A stretch of 64,000 nt of DNA from CBDCUW01 sp963734865. GTDB lineage: Bacteria > Planctomycetota > Planctomycetia > Pirellulales > Pirellulaceae. The translations under genes were made by a program, and so were the position numbers. Positions 36,221-45,164 of this stretch are shown here, piece by piece (within the stretch, counting starts at the first letter, position 1; each line of letters opens with the position of its first letter). The DNA is taken from the NCBI GenBank assembly GCA_963734865.1, contig CAVTIV010000009.1:1-64000 (forward strand), written 5' to 3'. The notes under the pieces are model-generated. The model did no database searches and had not been told where the DNA came from. It saw nothing but the letters and a program-made list of their open reading frames with translations.

Positions 36221-37531
36221 TCAATCTCCGATCCCGCGCCGACAGTCGACCAGTGCCCACGAGCATGCTCCCGCAAAATAGATTCCGGCAAAAACCAACA
36301 GCACCAATGTCCAATTGGACGTCCACTCAAATAACTCCGCAACCAGGATCGGGCAGGCCGCTGCGGCGAAGTTACCCATCATGTTCATCAGCCCGAATAC
36401 CTGCGGCACATGGTCCCCGCCAATATCGATCGTGGCCGAAAACGCGCAGGGTCCGGCAAGCGCCGCGAACACCGCTCCCAGAGACAACAAGGTCACCGCC
36501 AGTACGGTGCTCTCCACAAACCATGCCGAAAGGATCAGCAGTGCGCACCCGCACAAAAAGGTTGCACCTACGCCGCTTCGACTGAGCCTGAGATTTCCGG
36601 TCCGTTGCCAAATCCAATCGGTCAGCAAGCCACCACAAAGGCATCCCGTCAGCGTGCCCGCAAAGACCAACGCTTGCAGATAGCCCGAATCTTTCACCGA
36701 CACTCCACGAGTTTCTTGCAGGAACGTGGGAAACCAGCTGGCAAAAAACATGTAACCGGCTGCTCGACATATCTGCTGGCCGCATAGAAACCAAATGGCC
36801 GGACTGTGCGCGATCGCAGACCAGGGCGTCGGCGCTGACACGCCGGTCGGACCGTGATCATGAACCTTTCCTGCACGGATGATTGCGAGTTCCTCACCAT
36901 TCACCGCCGGATCCGATTTTGGGTCATCGCGAAAGCGAATCAGGAACCAGGCAGCCCACAGAAAACCTGGCACCGCATAGGCCACAAACACCCATCGCCA
37001 GCCCATCGATTCAATCAGAGGTCCCGTCAACACGCCCGCCGTGATCGCTCCAACCTGCATGCCCATCGCTAGCAGGCCACAGGCAAGCGTTCGGCGGGCG
37101 AGCGATATCCAATGTGCGATCGAATAACACGAAGCGGGAAAAATGCCAGCCTGTGCCGCACCCATGATCAGTTGAGCGGCGAGCAGCAACCACAGCCCGG
37201 GGGCAAGTCCGATCGCCAGCGCCGCGACCGACCAACCGCAGGCAAATAAAAACATCGCCAACCGCGTTCCCCGCCGATGAGCCAGCCAGCCGCCGGGAAC
37301 CTGAAGGACAGCATAGCTCCAGAAAAACGTTCCCATGAACCAGCCCGATTGTCGCAGACTCAGTCCGAGGTCTTCGCGAATCGTGCTTTCGGCAACACCG
37401 ACCGCGTTTCGCGCGGTATAGGCAATCGCTGCCGCAACGGTCAGCAGTGCCAGGACTTGATACCGAGTCTGGGTCGGACGATCGTCGGACCGCCAAACAG
37501 ATTTCGGCGGCGCTTCGGATCCGCCACTCAT
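36221..37531 (-). CDS. MFS transporter, anion:cation symporter type
   Basis: 436 residues with about 12 hydrophobic segments. It matches the ACS family of sugar-acid transporters (ExuT, GudP and DgoT relatives): YTARNAVGVAESTIREDLGLS near TM1, WSYAVLQVPGGWLAHRRGTR in the TM2-TM3 loop, and GIFPASCYSIAHWI in TM4. Its ATG overlaps the DHDPS-family stop (TCATGA on the plus strand), so translation is coupled. As the last gene of the dehydratase-hydrolase-aldolase operon it probably imports the acid sugar that those enzymes degrade. Confidence 0.88.
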   Translation of the reverse strand: MSGGSEAPPKSVWRSDDRPTQTRYQVLALLTVAAAIAYTARNAVGVAESTIREDLGLSLRQSGWFMGTFFWSYAVLQVPGGWLAHRRGTRLAMFLFACGWSVAALAIGLAPGLWLLLAAQLIMGAAQAGIFPASCYSIAHWISLARRTLACGLLAMGMQVGAITAGVLTGPLIESMGWRWVFVAYAVPGFLWAAWFLIRFRDDPKSDPAVNGEELAIIRAGKVHDHGPTGVSAPTPWSAIAHSPAIWFLCGQQICRAAGYMFFASWFPTFLQETRGVSVKDSGYLQALVFAGTLTGCLCGGLLTDWIWQRTGNLRLSRSGVGATFLCGCALLILSAWFVESTVLAVTLLSLGAVFAALAGPCAFSATIDIGGDHVPQVFGLMNMMGNFAAAACPILVAELFEWTSNWTLVLLVFAGIYFAGACSWALVDCRRGIGD

Positions 37532-38469
37532 GAAGAATGTTCCGTCGTCGGACTCGTTTCCGAGCCAAGCACATCGCTCAATGTCTGAAGCAGCCGATCA
37601 ACCTCGGCCTGCGTTTCTCGGTCGAGATTCCACGAGTTCGGTTCACGTCGCCGATCCGATGCAAACAACCCGCGTTTGACCAGGATGTACTTTTCGATGG
37701 CCAGAAAACCATCCAACCCGGCCTGCAACTGTAACGCCACCAACGCACAAATGGGAAAATAGATTCGGTACGCCGCCGCCTCATCCTTTCGCTTCCACGC
37801 GTTCCAAATCGCAACGATGCCATCGAGCAGATCGACGCCCGGCATCGTCCCGACCACACCACGGCGCACAGCATCGATCAGCAGGCTGCCGCCCGATCCG
37901 TCGAACATTCTCGCGCGGCCATCACTGGCATCCCGTAGATCCGAGATGTTTGGGCCCACGGGAGCACCTTCCGGTTTGAACAAGATTTTCTCAGGACCGA
38001 ACTCGTGCAGCAGTCGCACATAGAACTCGGTCGGAATCGACGCGCCGACATACGAGGATGCATCTTGGACAATCAATGGCAACTCCACGGCGGCGGCCAA
38101 TCCGGCGAAGTAATTCCAAAGCGCGTCCTGTGGCAACGCCGTCGAAATCGGCGGGATGGCCATGATCGCATCGCAACCGGCCCCCGCCGCTTCCCTGGCA
38201 AAGTACATCGCCTGCTTCGTACTTTCCGCTCCGACGCTGGCGATCACCACTCCGCGACCGGCCGTCAGCTCGACAATCATTCGGTTCAACGCGACTCGTT
38301 CTTCGCACGTCAGCCTCAGGATCTCCGACACCATCGCGGAGCAAACTCCATCGGCGCCAACCTGCAGAGCCCAGTCGATTTCTCGCTGCAGACTCACGCA
38401 ATCGATCTCGTCATTGGCATCGAACGGAGTGTGCAGAATCGGCAAAACGCCGGCAATTTGTTTCGTCAT
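37528..38469 (-). CDS. DHDPS/NAL-family aldolase or dehydratase
   Basis: 313 residues forming a class I aldolase barrel. It begins GVLPILHTPFDANDEID, and the Schiff-base Lys is probably in KILFKPEGAPVGP. The region where DHDPS has a catalytic Tyr reads PLIVQDASSYVG, as in sugar-acid lyases and dehydratases rather than true DapA. DGSGGSLLIDAVRRGVVG follows. In an operon with an enolase-superfamily dehydratase and an ACS-type transporter, the likely substrate is a 2-keto-3-deoxy sugar acid. The precise substrate is unknown. Confidence 0.82.
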   Translation of the reverse strand: MTKQIAGVLPILHTPFDANDEIDCVSLQREIDWALQVGADGVCSAMVSEILRLTCEERVALNRMIVELTAGRGVVIASVGAESTKQAMYFAREAAGAGCDAIMAIPPISTALPQDALWNYFAGLAAAVELPLIVQDASSYVGASIPTEFYVRLLHEFGPEKILFKPEGAPVGPNISDLRDASDGRARMFDGSGGSLLIDAVRRGVVGTMPGVDLLDGIVAIWNAWKRKDEAAAYRIYFPICALVALQLQAGLDGFLAIEKYILVKRGLFASDRRREPNSWNLDRETQAEVDRLLQTLSDVLGSETSPTTEHSS

Positions 38470-38580
38470 CGATTTCTTCAGGTAGGGTGGGTCAAGCGGT
38501 TCTCAGGCCGCGCGAACCCACCAATTCATCTTGGGCCGGTGGGCCCGCGTCGCGGACGCTTCTTAAATCCAACCGAGAAT
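38470..38580. other. Intergenic with inverted repeat
   Basis: ggtgggt at 38486-38492 is complementary to acccacc at 38516-38522, with a GC-rich loop, and a second smaller gggcc/ggccc pair lies near 38534-38545. The stretch separates the ceramidase-like gene from the DHDPS-family gene and could attenuate or process the operon mRNA. Confidence 0.45.
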
Positions 38581-40014
38581 CTACAATCCCTTCGATATTT
38601 CCTTGTTGCCGACCTGCTTTTTGTCCAGCACCTCTTCCACCGAATGGGTCATTGCCGCGATCATCCGTTCCAGAGAGCCAGATGCAAATGGCGTTTGCCA
38701 GACAGGGTAGACGTCCTCGTCATAGAGATCCGACGGTGGCAAATACCCGATCGAACCGTTGATCAGATTCATGCAGATCACGGTTCGATCCGAAAACCGG
38801 GCACGAAGTCGCTGTTGCAACCGCGAGTAGGCTTCGCAGCAGCATCCGACCAGGATCGCATCGCCGATCCGCCACACGTGAACGGGAACCGGAAACGTCC
38901 GACCATCCCCCAAAGATCGTCGGATGTCCCGCCGTCGCCGCAACCGCTCTTCCAATGCTCGGTCGTCACAGGCAAGGCGTTGCTGCTCCAACTGATCCGC
39001 CGTTGGCCAATCTTTGAGTTCCAGATCGACAGTTGTCTCGCTCGCACGCAGTTCGGTTGACACCTGCCGCGGCTGATGCCGCCAAACCGCCAGCGGTGCT
39101 CCCGACTCCATCACACTGTCAAAGCAAAGTTGCATTCCCGCCGGTTCCATGTCGTTGAGTGTTGCCAGCGCGGCATGCGCAAGCTGACGTCCATGGCGAT
39201 CGGCGACGTCCGGATCTCCGACATACTGATAACGGGGTGCAAGGTCCCCCGATGCTCCTTGCAGGAAGAAGGCCGTGGCACCAGTCGTATCTTCCATCGT
39301 CGCCCGCATGGCGCCGATGTAATCCGGCGAAATCGAGATGTTGTCCCAAGCCAACGTCGTCGGGTGGCAGGCATAGTTGACCAGCGTCGCACGCAACGTG
39401 TTCGAATCGTCCGTGATCCGTCCGACCACCAAAGTATCATCGGCTTGGCGATCGGGATTAAAGCCGCACAGCATCCGGTCCTGGCCGGGATCCGGGTCGG
39501 GTAGGTCGCGAACTGCCGCCAATCCGCATCGCCCCACGTGCCAGTCGAGCGTTGCCTCGAACGAATCCGTGACCGCCTGTCGAATCGATGATCGTGTCGC
39601 CTGATAGATTGATTCCATCCACGGCCCGACCAAATCGCTGCCGGGTAGCGAAGGGTCGGGATCCATCAGCGGGGCCGACGCGTGTGTGTGCGTGAGCGCA
39701 AAGACGAGCTGCGACGAATCCAACGATAATTCGTCCAGCAGTCTTCGCTGAAATCTCCGAAACAGCTCCAGCGGTCGCCACCAACCGAGGTCCGCATCGA
39801 CAAGCACCAGCGGGCGGTCATCCGACTGGGATGCCAGCGTCAAAACGGTTAACGACAGTGGCCGGTGAATCGATTCGGCCACGTCGTGTTTTGCCGCGCC
39901 CCAATTGCGAGCGTAAATACCCACCGGAGGCGTGATATCGGCACGGGCAATCCCAATTCTGCCGGCAAACGAACATTGATACCGCACTGCGGGTGGTTGA
40001 TTCATCAAAAGCAT
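38581..40014 (-). CDS. Neutral/alkaline ceramidase-like hydrolase
   Basis: 477 residues; ATG 40014 is used, and the second Met at 40005 is also possible. Motifs of the neutral ceramidase N-terminal domain are present: IGIARADITPPVG, FALTHTHASAPLMD (metal-binding His pair), VNYACHPTTLAW, and LQGASGDLAPRYQ with the catalytic Ser region. It is shorter than bona fide neutral ceramidases (about 700 residues), lacks their C-terminal Ig-like domain, and has no clear signal peptide. In planctomycetes this group often accompanies sugar-acid genes. It may hydrolyse an amide or ester linked to the sugar rather than ceramide. It starts 21 bases after the dehydratase stop. Confidence 0.82.
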   Translation of the reverse strand: MLLMNQPPAVRYQCSFAGRIGIARADITPPVGIYARNWGAAKHDVAESIHRPLSLTVLTLASQSDDRPLVLVDADLGWWRPLELFRRFQRRLLDELSLDSSQLVFALTHTHASAPLMDPDPSLPGSDLVGPWMESIYQATRSSIRQAVTDSFEATLDWHVGRCGLAAVRDLPDPDPGQDRMLCGFNPDRQADDTLVVGRITDDSNTLRATLVNYACHPTTLAWDNISISPDYIGAMRATMEDTTGATAFFLQGASGDLAPRYQYVGDPDVADRHGRQLAHAALATLNDMEPAGMQLCFDSVMESGAPLAVWRHQPRQVSTELRASETTVDLELKDWPTADQLEQQRLACDDRALEERLRRRRDIRRSLGDGRTFPVPVHVWRIGDAILVGCCCEAYSRLQQRLRARFSDRTVICMNLINGSIGYLPPSDLYDEDVYPVWQTPFASGSLERMIAAMTHSVEEVLDKKQVGNKEISKGL

Positions 40015-40035
40015 TCCGGTTGTTGTTATGGACGA

Positions 40036-41214
40036 TCACCAATCTCCGACGCTTCCGTCTCGATAGAATACTCGCTGAGGAACCTCCTGCTCGAACGGGT
40101 GTTTCAAGACTTCCGCCTCGTTGATTTCAATGCCCAGACCTGGTCGTGAGTTGGCCGCGACGGTACGCGTTGCGGCGTCGACGACAAAGCCTTCGTCGAC
40201 AACGTCCTCGCGCCATGGCACATCGCTGTGCACCGATTCACAAATGATGTAACTCGGTTGCGAGAATCCGAACTCCAACGATGCGGCCGTGCTCACCGGG
40301 CCTTGGGGATTATGCGGTGCCAAAGCAATGCGATATGCGTCGGCAAGCGCGGCGATGCGGCGAGCTTCCGTGAAGCCACCACAGTGCGTGATGTCCAGTT
40401 GGCAGATCTCACAGCCACGAGCCTGAAACAGGTCACCGAACGCGGCCAGGTGAGTCATCCGCTCGCCCGTCGCGATGGGCGTGGTGACCGCCGCATTGAT
40501 GGCGGCCAAGCCGGCCACACTTTCCGGCCAGCACGGCTCTTCCAGAAAATAGAGGCCGTAGGGGTCAAGCGCTTTTGCGAACCGAATGCCCATCGCCGGC
40601 GATGGTCGGGCGTGACAGTCGACCATGATGTCAATGCCGTCTCCCACGGCCCCGCGCATCGCAGCCACACACGCTTCGGCCGCTTTCACCGGTCCCGTTC
40701 CCTCGATCGGCATCGTCGGTGGAACAGCCATCGATTTGAATGCCGTGAATCCGTCTTCGACCGTCTGCTGAGCCAGTTCGGCAAAGATCTTTGCGCTATC
40801 GACCGGCGTTTGATAAAAACTCTCCAGACTTCCGCCGCCCAGATGGCTGTACAGTCGAATGAAATCACGCACCGGTCCGCCCCACAGTTGATGGCATGGT
40901 ACGCCGTGAATCTTGCCCAAGATGTCCCACAAGGCGATATCGACTCCAGCGATCGCAGTCGACCGAACAATACCGCTGCCATGCCAGAAATGTTGTCGCC
41001 ACATCATCTGCCACAAGTGTTCCACTCGCCGCGGATCTTCGCCGATCAGCAACGGCGCCAGATCTTCGACTGCCCCGACGATGCTTCGCGTATGCCACTC
41101 CAGTGTCGCTTCGCCCCAACCGAATAGACCTGGCTGATCGGTCGTCACTTTGACAAACACCCAATTGCGCATGCGGGCGTGACAGACCAACGTTTCGATT
41201 GCCGTAATTCTCAT
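40036..41214 (-). CDS. Enolase-superfamily sugar-acid dehydratase (galactonate dehydratase-like)
   Basis: 392 residues from ATG 41214, with AGGAG just upstream; ten further upstream codons are open but unlikely. The mandelate racemase/muconate lactonizing fold has FTAFKSMAVPP (catalytic Lys region), metal ligands in IMVDCHARPSP, YFLEEPCWPE and IATGERMTH, and the catalytic His in LAPHNPQGP. These match D-galactonate and D-mannonate-type dehydratases, which form 2-keto-3-deoxy acids. It is the first gene of the dehydratase / hydrolase / aldolase / MFS operon. Confidence 0.88.
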   Translation of the reverse strand: MRITAIETLVCHARMRNWVFVKVTTDQPGLFGWGEATLEWHTRSIVGAVEDLAPLLIGEDPRRVEHLWQMMWRQHFWHGSGIVRSTAIAGVDIALWDILGKIHGVPCHQLWGGPVRDFIRLYSHLGGGSLESFYQTPVDSAKIFAELAQQTVEDGFTAFKSMAVPPTMPIEGTGPVKAAEACVAAMRGAVGDGIDIMVDCHARPSPAMGIRFAKALDPYGLYFLEEPCWPESVAGLAAINAAVTTPIATGERMTHLAAFGDLFQARGCEICQLDITHCGGFTEARRIAALADAYRIALAPHNPQGPVSTAASLEFGFSQPSYIICESVHSDVPWREDVVDEGFVVDAATRTVAANSRPGLGIEINEAEVLKHPFEQEVPQRVFYRDGSVGDW

Positions 41215-41453
41215 GGCACTCCTGCCAGGCCAACATGCAGACACGCGGATCGTGAAAGTGGAGTCGATATTCTACAGAGATCGGACGCTCTGTCGCCTCT
41301 TGCATCAAGCGACAGCCCGCCGAATGAGAGGTTCGCTTCATCGCTGGGCAGGGCACCTAGAAGCGGTGAAACAGCGAAGCCTGGGGTAAGGATGACGATC
41401 GTCCAGCGAGTCAGCCGTCACCCCAGGGTCACCGGACGTGTTATCATGCCGAA
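41215..41453. promoter_or_regulatory. Divergent intergenic region with hairpin
   Basis: Lies between the dehydratase (minus) and serine hydrolase (plus) starts. gcctggggt near 41379 is complementary to accccaggg near 41423, bracketing about 40 bases. The same cctgggg/ccccagg pair occurs in the 13966-14195 element, so this may be a reduced copy. The operator or promoters of both genes must lie here. Confidence 0.45.
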
Positions 41454-42554
41454 ATGAATCGTCGCACATTTCTTCATTGCCTGCTGGGAACGATTGGAGT
41501 GGGAGCACTGATGGCCGCGGAAGATACCGATGAATTCGACGGCGCGGCGCAAGTGCTGGTCAAAGCAACCGACCAGGGACTGATCGATGCGGCGGCCCTG
41601 TATGTTCGCCACGCCGATCGCGAATTTGCAAAATCTTTCGGGGCGGCAAAATCCGAAAATGATATTTTTCTGATCGCTTCGATTTCCAAGCCGATGTCGG
41701 TCGCAGCGTTGATGACGCTGTATGACAAAAATTTATTCCGTCTCGACGATCCGGTCTGTAAGTATATTCCGCAGTTCACCGGAGACGGAAAGGCCGAGGT
41801 CACCGTACAGCAACTGCTGACACACACCTCAGGCCTTCCGGATCAACTGCCCGAGAACGAAACATTGCGGAAGAGGCATGCCCGGCTGTCGGAGTTCGTC
41901 GATGGTGCGATCGCGACACCGCTCCTGTTCACACCCGGATCGCGTTACCGATACTCCAGTATGGGAATCCTGATCGCTTCGGAATTGGCACAGCGAATCA
42001 GCGGCACGACGTTCTCGGATCTCGTCCAGCAAACTGTCTTTCAGCCGCTCAAAATGAAACACTCTGCGCTCGGGCTGGGCGAGTTTGCCATCGATCAAAC
42101 GATGCGATGCCAGGTACTCAACGCGGCGCCGGAATCGGGAGCCGGTGAGCCGGGCTCCAAAGATTGGGATTGGAACAGTTCGTTCTGGCGAAAGCTCGGT
42201 TCGCCATGGGGTGGCGTCCACGCATCGGCTCCCGATGTGGGGAAGTTTTTCGCCGAGTTTTTACATGGAACCGGAAAGATTGTTCAGCCACAGACCGCTC
42301 AGCTGATGATCAGCAACCAGAACCGCGAAGGTTTGACACCACGCGGACTCGGCTTTGCTGTCGGTGCCAAGGCCGCCAGCGGCGAATGTTCGCAGGCAAC
42401 TTTTAGCCACAGCGGGGCCACCGGTACACTCGCTTGGGCCGATCCGGCAACCGACACGATCTGTGTGGTGCTGACCACGTTGCCCGCTCAAGCGGTCAAT
42501 CCGCATCCGCGACAAGCCGCCTCCGACCTGGTTGCCAAAGCGGTCGCCGGATGA
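41454..42554 (+). CDS. Serine hydrolase, beta-lactamase/PBP4-like family
   Basis: 366 residues with an N-terminal export signal (NRRTFLHCLLGTIGVGALMA), Tat-like. The class C beta-lactamase fold is marked by the S-x-x-K motif in IASISKPMSV, the Tyr motif in YRYSSMGILIASEL, and HSGATGTLAWA as the KTG-equivalent. Such proteins act as esterases, D-aminopeptidases or transpeptidase-like enzymes; resistance to beta-lactams should not be assumed. It stands alone, divergent from the sugar-acid operon. Confidence 0.88.
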   Translation: MNRRTFLHCLLGTIGVGALMAAEDTDEFDGAAQVLVKATDQGLIDAAALYVRHADREFAKSFGAAKSENDIFLIASISKPMSVAALMTLYDKNLFRLDDPVCKYIPQFTGDGKAEVTVQQLLTHTSGLPDQLPENETLRKRHARLSEFVDGAIATPLLFTPGSRYRYSSMGILIASELAQRISGTTFSDLVQQTVFQPLKMKHSALGLGEFAIDQTMRCQVLNAAPESGAGEPGSKDWDWNSSFWRKLGSPWGGVHASAPDVGKFFAEFLHGTGKIVQPQTAQLMISNQNREGLTPRGLGFAVGAKAASGECSQATFSHSGATGTLAWADPATDTICVVLTTLPAQAVNPHPRQAASDLVAKAVAG

Positions 42555-42814
42555 AGAGCGATCCGCACCCGTTGCGAGTTTTAGGCTGCCAGCTTTTCAC
42601 GTAGGCTGCGAATCACGCTAATTTTCACGTAGGCTGCGAGCGATTTCCGGCGCGATACGGAGCAAAACTTAGCGTTCGCCTTCGCGCCGCGGACGACCCG
42701 TTGATTGAGTGCGTCGAAACGGAATCAAACCACCGGCTTGGCTCCCGAGTGGGGACCCCGGCGAGTATCATAAGCGTTCGACCCCAACTGAAAATGATTG
42801 AATCGAGGCGAGCA
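42555..42814. other. Intergenic with direct repeat
   Basis: ttttcacgtaggctgcga occurs at about 42594 and again at about 42621 with 27-base spacing. The rest shows no gene. A Shine-Dalgarno GAGG at 42804-42807 precedes the isomerase start. Confidence 0.6.
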
Positions 42815-43696
42815 ATGAATATGAACATGCGAAACAAAGATCGACGTGAGTTTCTCAAGACTGCCGCGTGGGGAACCACTGCCGCGATCGCGATCCCTTC
42901 ATTAGCGCTGGCCGATACACCGCCGCGCTCGATGAGTTTCGGGTTGTGCACGTATTTGTGGGGCAAAGACATGGACCTTGCCACGCTGATCGAATCGTGC
43001 GAGCAATCCGGTTTGTCGGGTGTGGAACTGCGTACCGAGCACAAGCATGGTGTCGAGCCGAAACTTTCCAAAAACCAGCGTGTAGAGGTTCGCAAACGAT
43101 TTGCCGATAGCCCGGTGGAACTCGTGGGCTATGGATCCAACGCACAGTTCCATGAAAGTGATCCGGCAAAACTGAAACAGAATATCGAATTGACCAAGCA
43201 GTACATTCACTTGATGCACGACTGTGGTGGTAGTGGTGTGAAGGTCAAGCCGAACGGATTTCCCAATGACGTCAGTCGCGAAAAAACGATCGCTCAGATT
43301 GGCCGAGCGCTCAATGAAGTGGCGAAATATGGACACGACTTCGGCCAACAAATCCGGGTGGAAGTGCATGGACGAGGGACAAGCGAGTTGCCCGTCATCC
43401 GCGATATCTTCCAAGTGGCCGATCATCCCAATGCGACAGTCTGCTGGAATTCCAACGACGAGGATCTGAGCGGCGAGGGGTTGGAGCACAATTTCGATTT
43501 GGTCAAGGATCGCTTCGGTGCGACCGTGCACGTTCGCGAGCTGAATCTTGGTGACTATCCCTACGCCAAGCTGATGCGGCTGTTTTCAAACATCAACTAC
43601 ACTGGTTGGATTTTGTTGGAAGCACGCACCAATCCCAAGGACAAGGTCGCAGCCCTGATCGAGCAACGGAAAGTGTTCGAACAGATGACGAGCTAG
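42815..43696 (+). CDS. Tat-exported sugar phosphate isomerase/epimerase-like TIM barrel
   Basis: 293 residues from ATG 42815, chosen because GAGG lies seven bases upstream; 38 further codons are open but outside the domain. A twin-arginine signal is present (DRREFLKTAAWGTTAAIAIP). Barrel features include SGVELRTEHKHG, IRVEVHGRGTSELP, NATVCWNSNDEDL and GWILLEARTNPKDKV. It is similar in kind to the 19138 gene but not a close copy. It converges with the BNR gene with six bases between them. The substrate is unknown. Confidence 0.85.
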   Translation: MNMNMRNKDRREFLKTAAWGTTAAIAIPSLALADTPPRSMSFGLCTYLWGKDMDLATLIESCEQSGLSGVELRTEHKHGVEPKLSKNQRVEVRKRFADSPVELVGYGSNAQFHESDPAKLKQNIELTKQYIHLMHDCGGSGVKVKPNGFPNDVSREKTIAQIGRALNEVAKYGHDFGQQIRVEVHGRGTSELPVIRDIFQVADHPNATVCWNSNDEDLSGEGLEHNFDLVKDRFGATVHVRELNLGDYPYAKLMRLFSNINYTGWILLEARTNPKDKVAALIEQRKVFEQMTS

Positions 43697-43702
43697 TGGT
43701 GC

Positions 43703-45139
43703 TTACGGATGGATCGCAATGGGCGACGCCATGTCGGATGACATTTCGACCGGTAGTTGAAAAACATTGCCGTCGATATCCGACAGGTAGAGGCGAGCTT
43801 GTGAGGGCTTGCGGCCGTGGCCGTCGGCCCACAACGCGACGAAATCGGGATTCGCGTTGAGTACGCGGCGGACATAGGTGTGATTCATCGAGCTGTGCTC
43901 GGTCATCTGTCGCGTTTTCGTCCACGTCGATCCCTGATCGTGACTCGCCCACATTGCGATTTCACCACCGGGATTGAACGGCTGAGGTCCTGTTTCGGTA
44001 GGTCCGATGATTCGCCAGTCATCCGCCGCAATCATCCACAGTTCGCCCATGTCATAATTGTTGTCCGACGTCGTGACCGGATTGATCTGCCACTGTGTGC
44101 CCGTCCAGCGCGCGATCGTCCAGGTTCGAGGATCGTTCTTCGGCCCCGACTCGTAGCCCCTGCTAGTGATGTACAACAGCACGGGGCGGTCGTGCTGATC
44201 GTAACGAAGATCTTTCAAGTACACATTCAATCCTTCTGCCTCGTAGTCGTGGACCAACGCGGAATTGCGAATCTTCAGCAGCGGGATTTTGAGGGAAAGA
44301 TTGTCGACGGTCTGCCATGTTTCACCGTCGTCCGCGGTTTCGATGTAGTACAGATTCGTTCGCCAATTGAGTCCCTTACCATCGGGGTGGTAGTTGAACA
44401 TGGTTCCCGATTTGGATTTTCCGATCCCGCTGATCTGATAGTGCCCTTCACCGATTGCAGCCAGACGCTGCCAATCGCTCCAGCTCACGCCGTCCTTGCT
44501 GTTCATGTAAAACAGCGTGCGTTTGGCGGGATCTCCATAGCGGGTAAAGAATGCCTGGAATCCATGGTCGCGATCGTACCACGCCTGCATGTAGGAGAAG
44601 TTAGTGATCGGTTTTGGGTGATCGTGATCGAGGTGCGTTGCCGGCACAAGTTCAAACGCGTCGACATCATAGGGCTGGACGCTGCGGTGAATGTAGGAAG
44701 GACGCGAGGTTCCGTGTGATGTCGAGAAAATCCAGATGTATCCCTTGTCGTCCACCGAGATGACAGGATTGTCATGGGCATCATCGGTCTGTTTATCCAG
44801 CAGAATCGTCGGTCGCGGCACCGTTTTGGTCGCGTGATCGAAATACGAGACCATGTGCAACAGCTTGCGGTTGCTGTCCTTCGTCGTGCCCCCGTAGCAG
44901 AAGAACGTCTTGTTGACTTGTTCACAGTAAATCGCAAACGGACGGTGCTTCGCGCAATACGTCCCCAAACCGCCACTGTACTTGTAGACGTACTCATCGT
45001 TCGATGGTTGGTTCATGTACCAGATCGATCGGTAGCCGTTCGCTTTTTTGTTCAGCGTAATGCTCGACACGGGCTGACCTGATGCGACACTCGTCCCAAG
45101 GGCAATCAACGCGACAGCAAGAAGAATACAACGATACAA
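43703..45139 (-). CDS. Secreted BNR-repeat (sialidase-like propeller) protein
   Basis: I chose TTG 45139 because AAGGAGG lies six bases upstream; the longer open frame to 45202 would overlap DUF1501. This gives 478 residues with a signal peptide (YRCILLAVALIALGTSVASG). The propeller carries BNR-type Asp boxes (DDGETWQT, DQGSTWTK, KDGVSWSD) and matches the BNR_4 group found in polysaccharide lyases and sialidase-like proteins. The catalytic role is not proven. It is the last gene of a PSD1-DUF1501-BNR operon and probably acts on glycans outside the cytoplasm. Confidence 0.86.
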   Translation of the reverse strand: MYRCILLAVALIALGTSVASGQPVSSITLNKKANGYRSIWYMNQPSNDEYVYKYSGGLGTYCAKHRPFAIYCEQVNKTFFCYGGTTKDSNRKLLHMVSYFDHATKTVPRPTILLDKQTDDAHDNPVISVDDKGYIWIFSTSHGTSRPSYIHRSVQPYDVDAFELVPATHLDHDHPKPITNFSYMQAWYDRDHGFQAFFTRYGDPAKRTLFYMNSKDGVSWSDWQRLAAIGEGHYQISGIGKSKSGTMFNYHPDGKGLNWRTNLYYIETADDGETWQTVDNLSLKIPLLKIRNSALVHDYEAEGLNVYLKDLRYDQHDRPVLLYITSRGYESGPKNDPRTWTIARWTGTQWQINPVTTSDNNYDMGELWMIAADDWRIIGPTETGPQPFNPGGEIAMWASHDQGSTWTKTRQMTEHSSMNHTYVRRVLNANPDFVALWADGHGRKPSQARLYLSDIDGNVFQLPVEMSSDMASPIAIHP

Positions 45140-45164
45140 GCTTGGCCTCCTTCGGCATTGCGAC

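Noticed and set aside
38486..38522. Intrinsic terminator between the ceramidase-like and DHDPS genes
   Set aside because: The hairpin is present but lacks a U-tract and lies inside what looks like one operon, so I listed it only as an inverted repeat.
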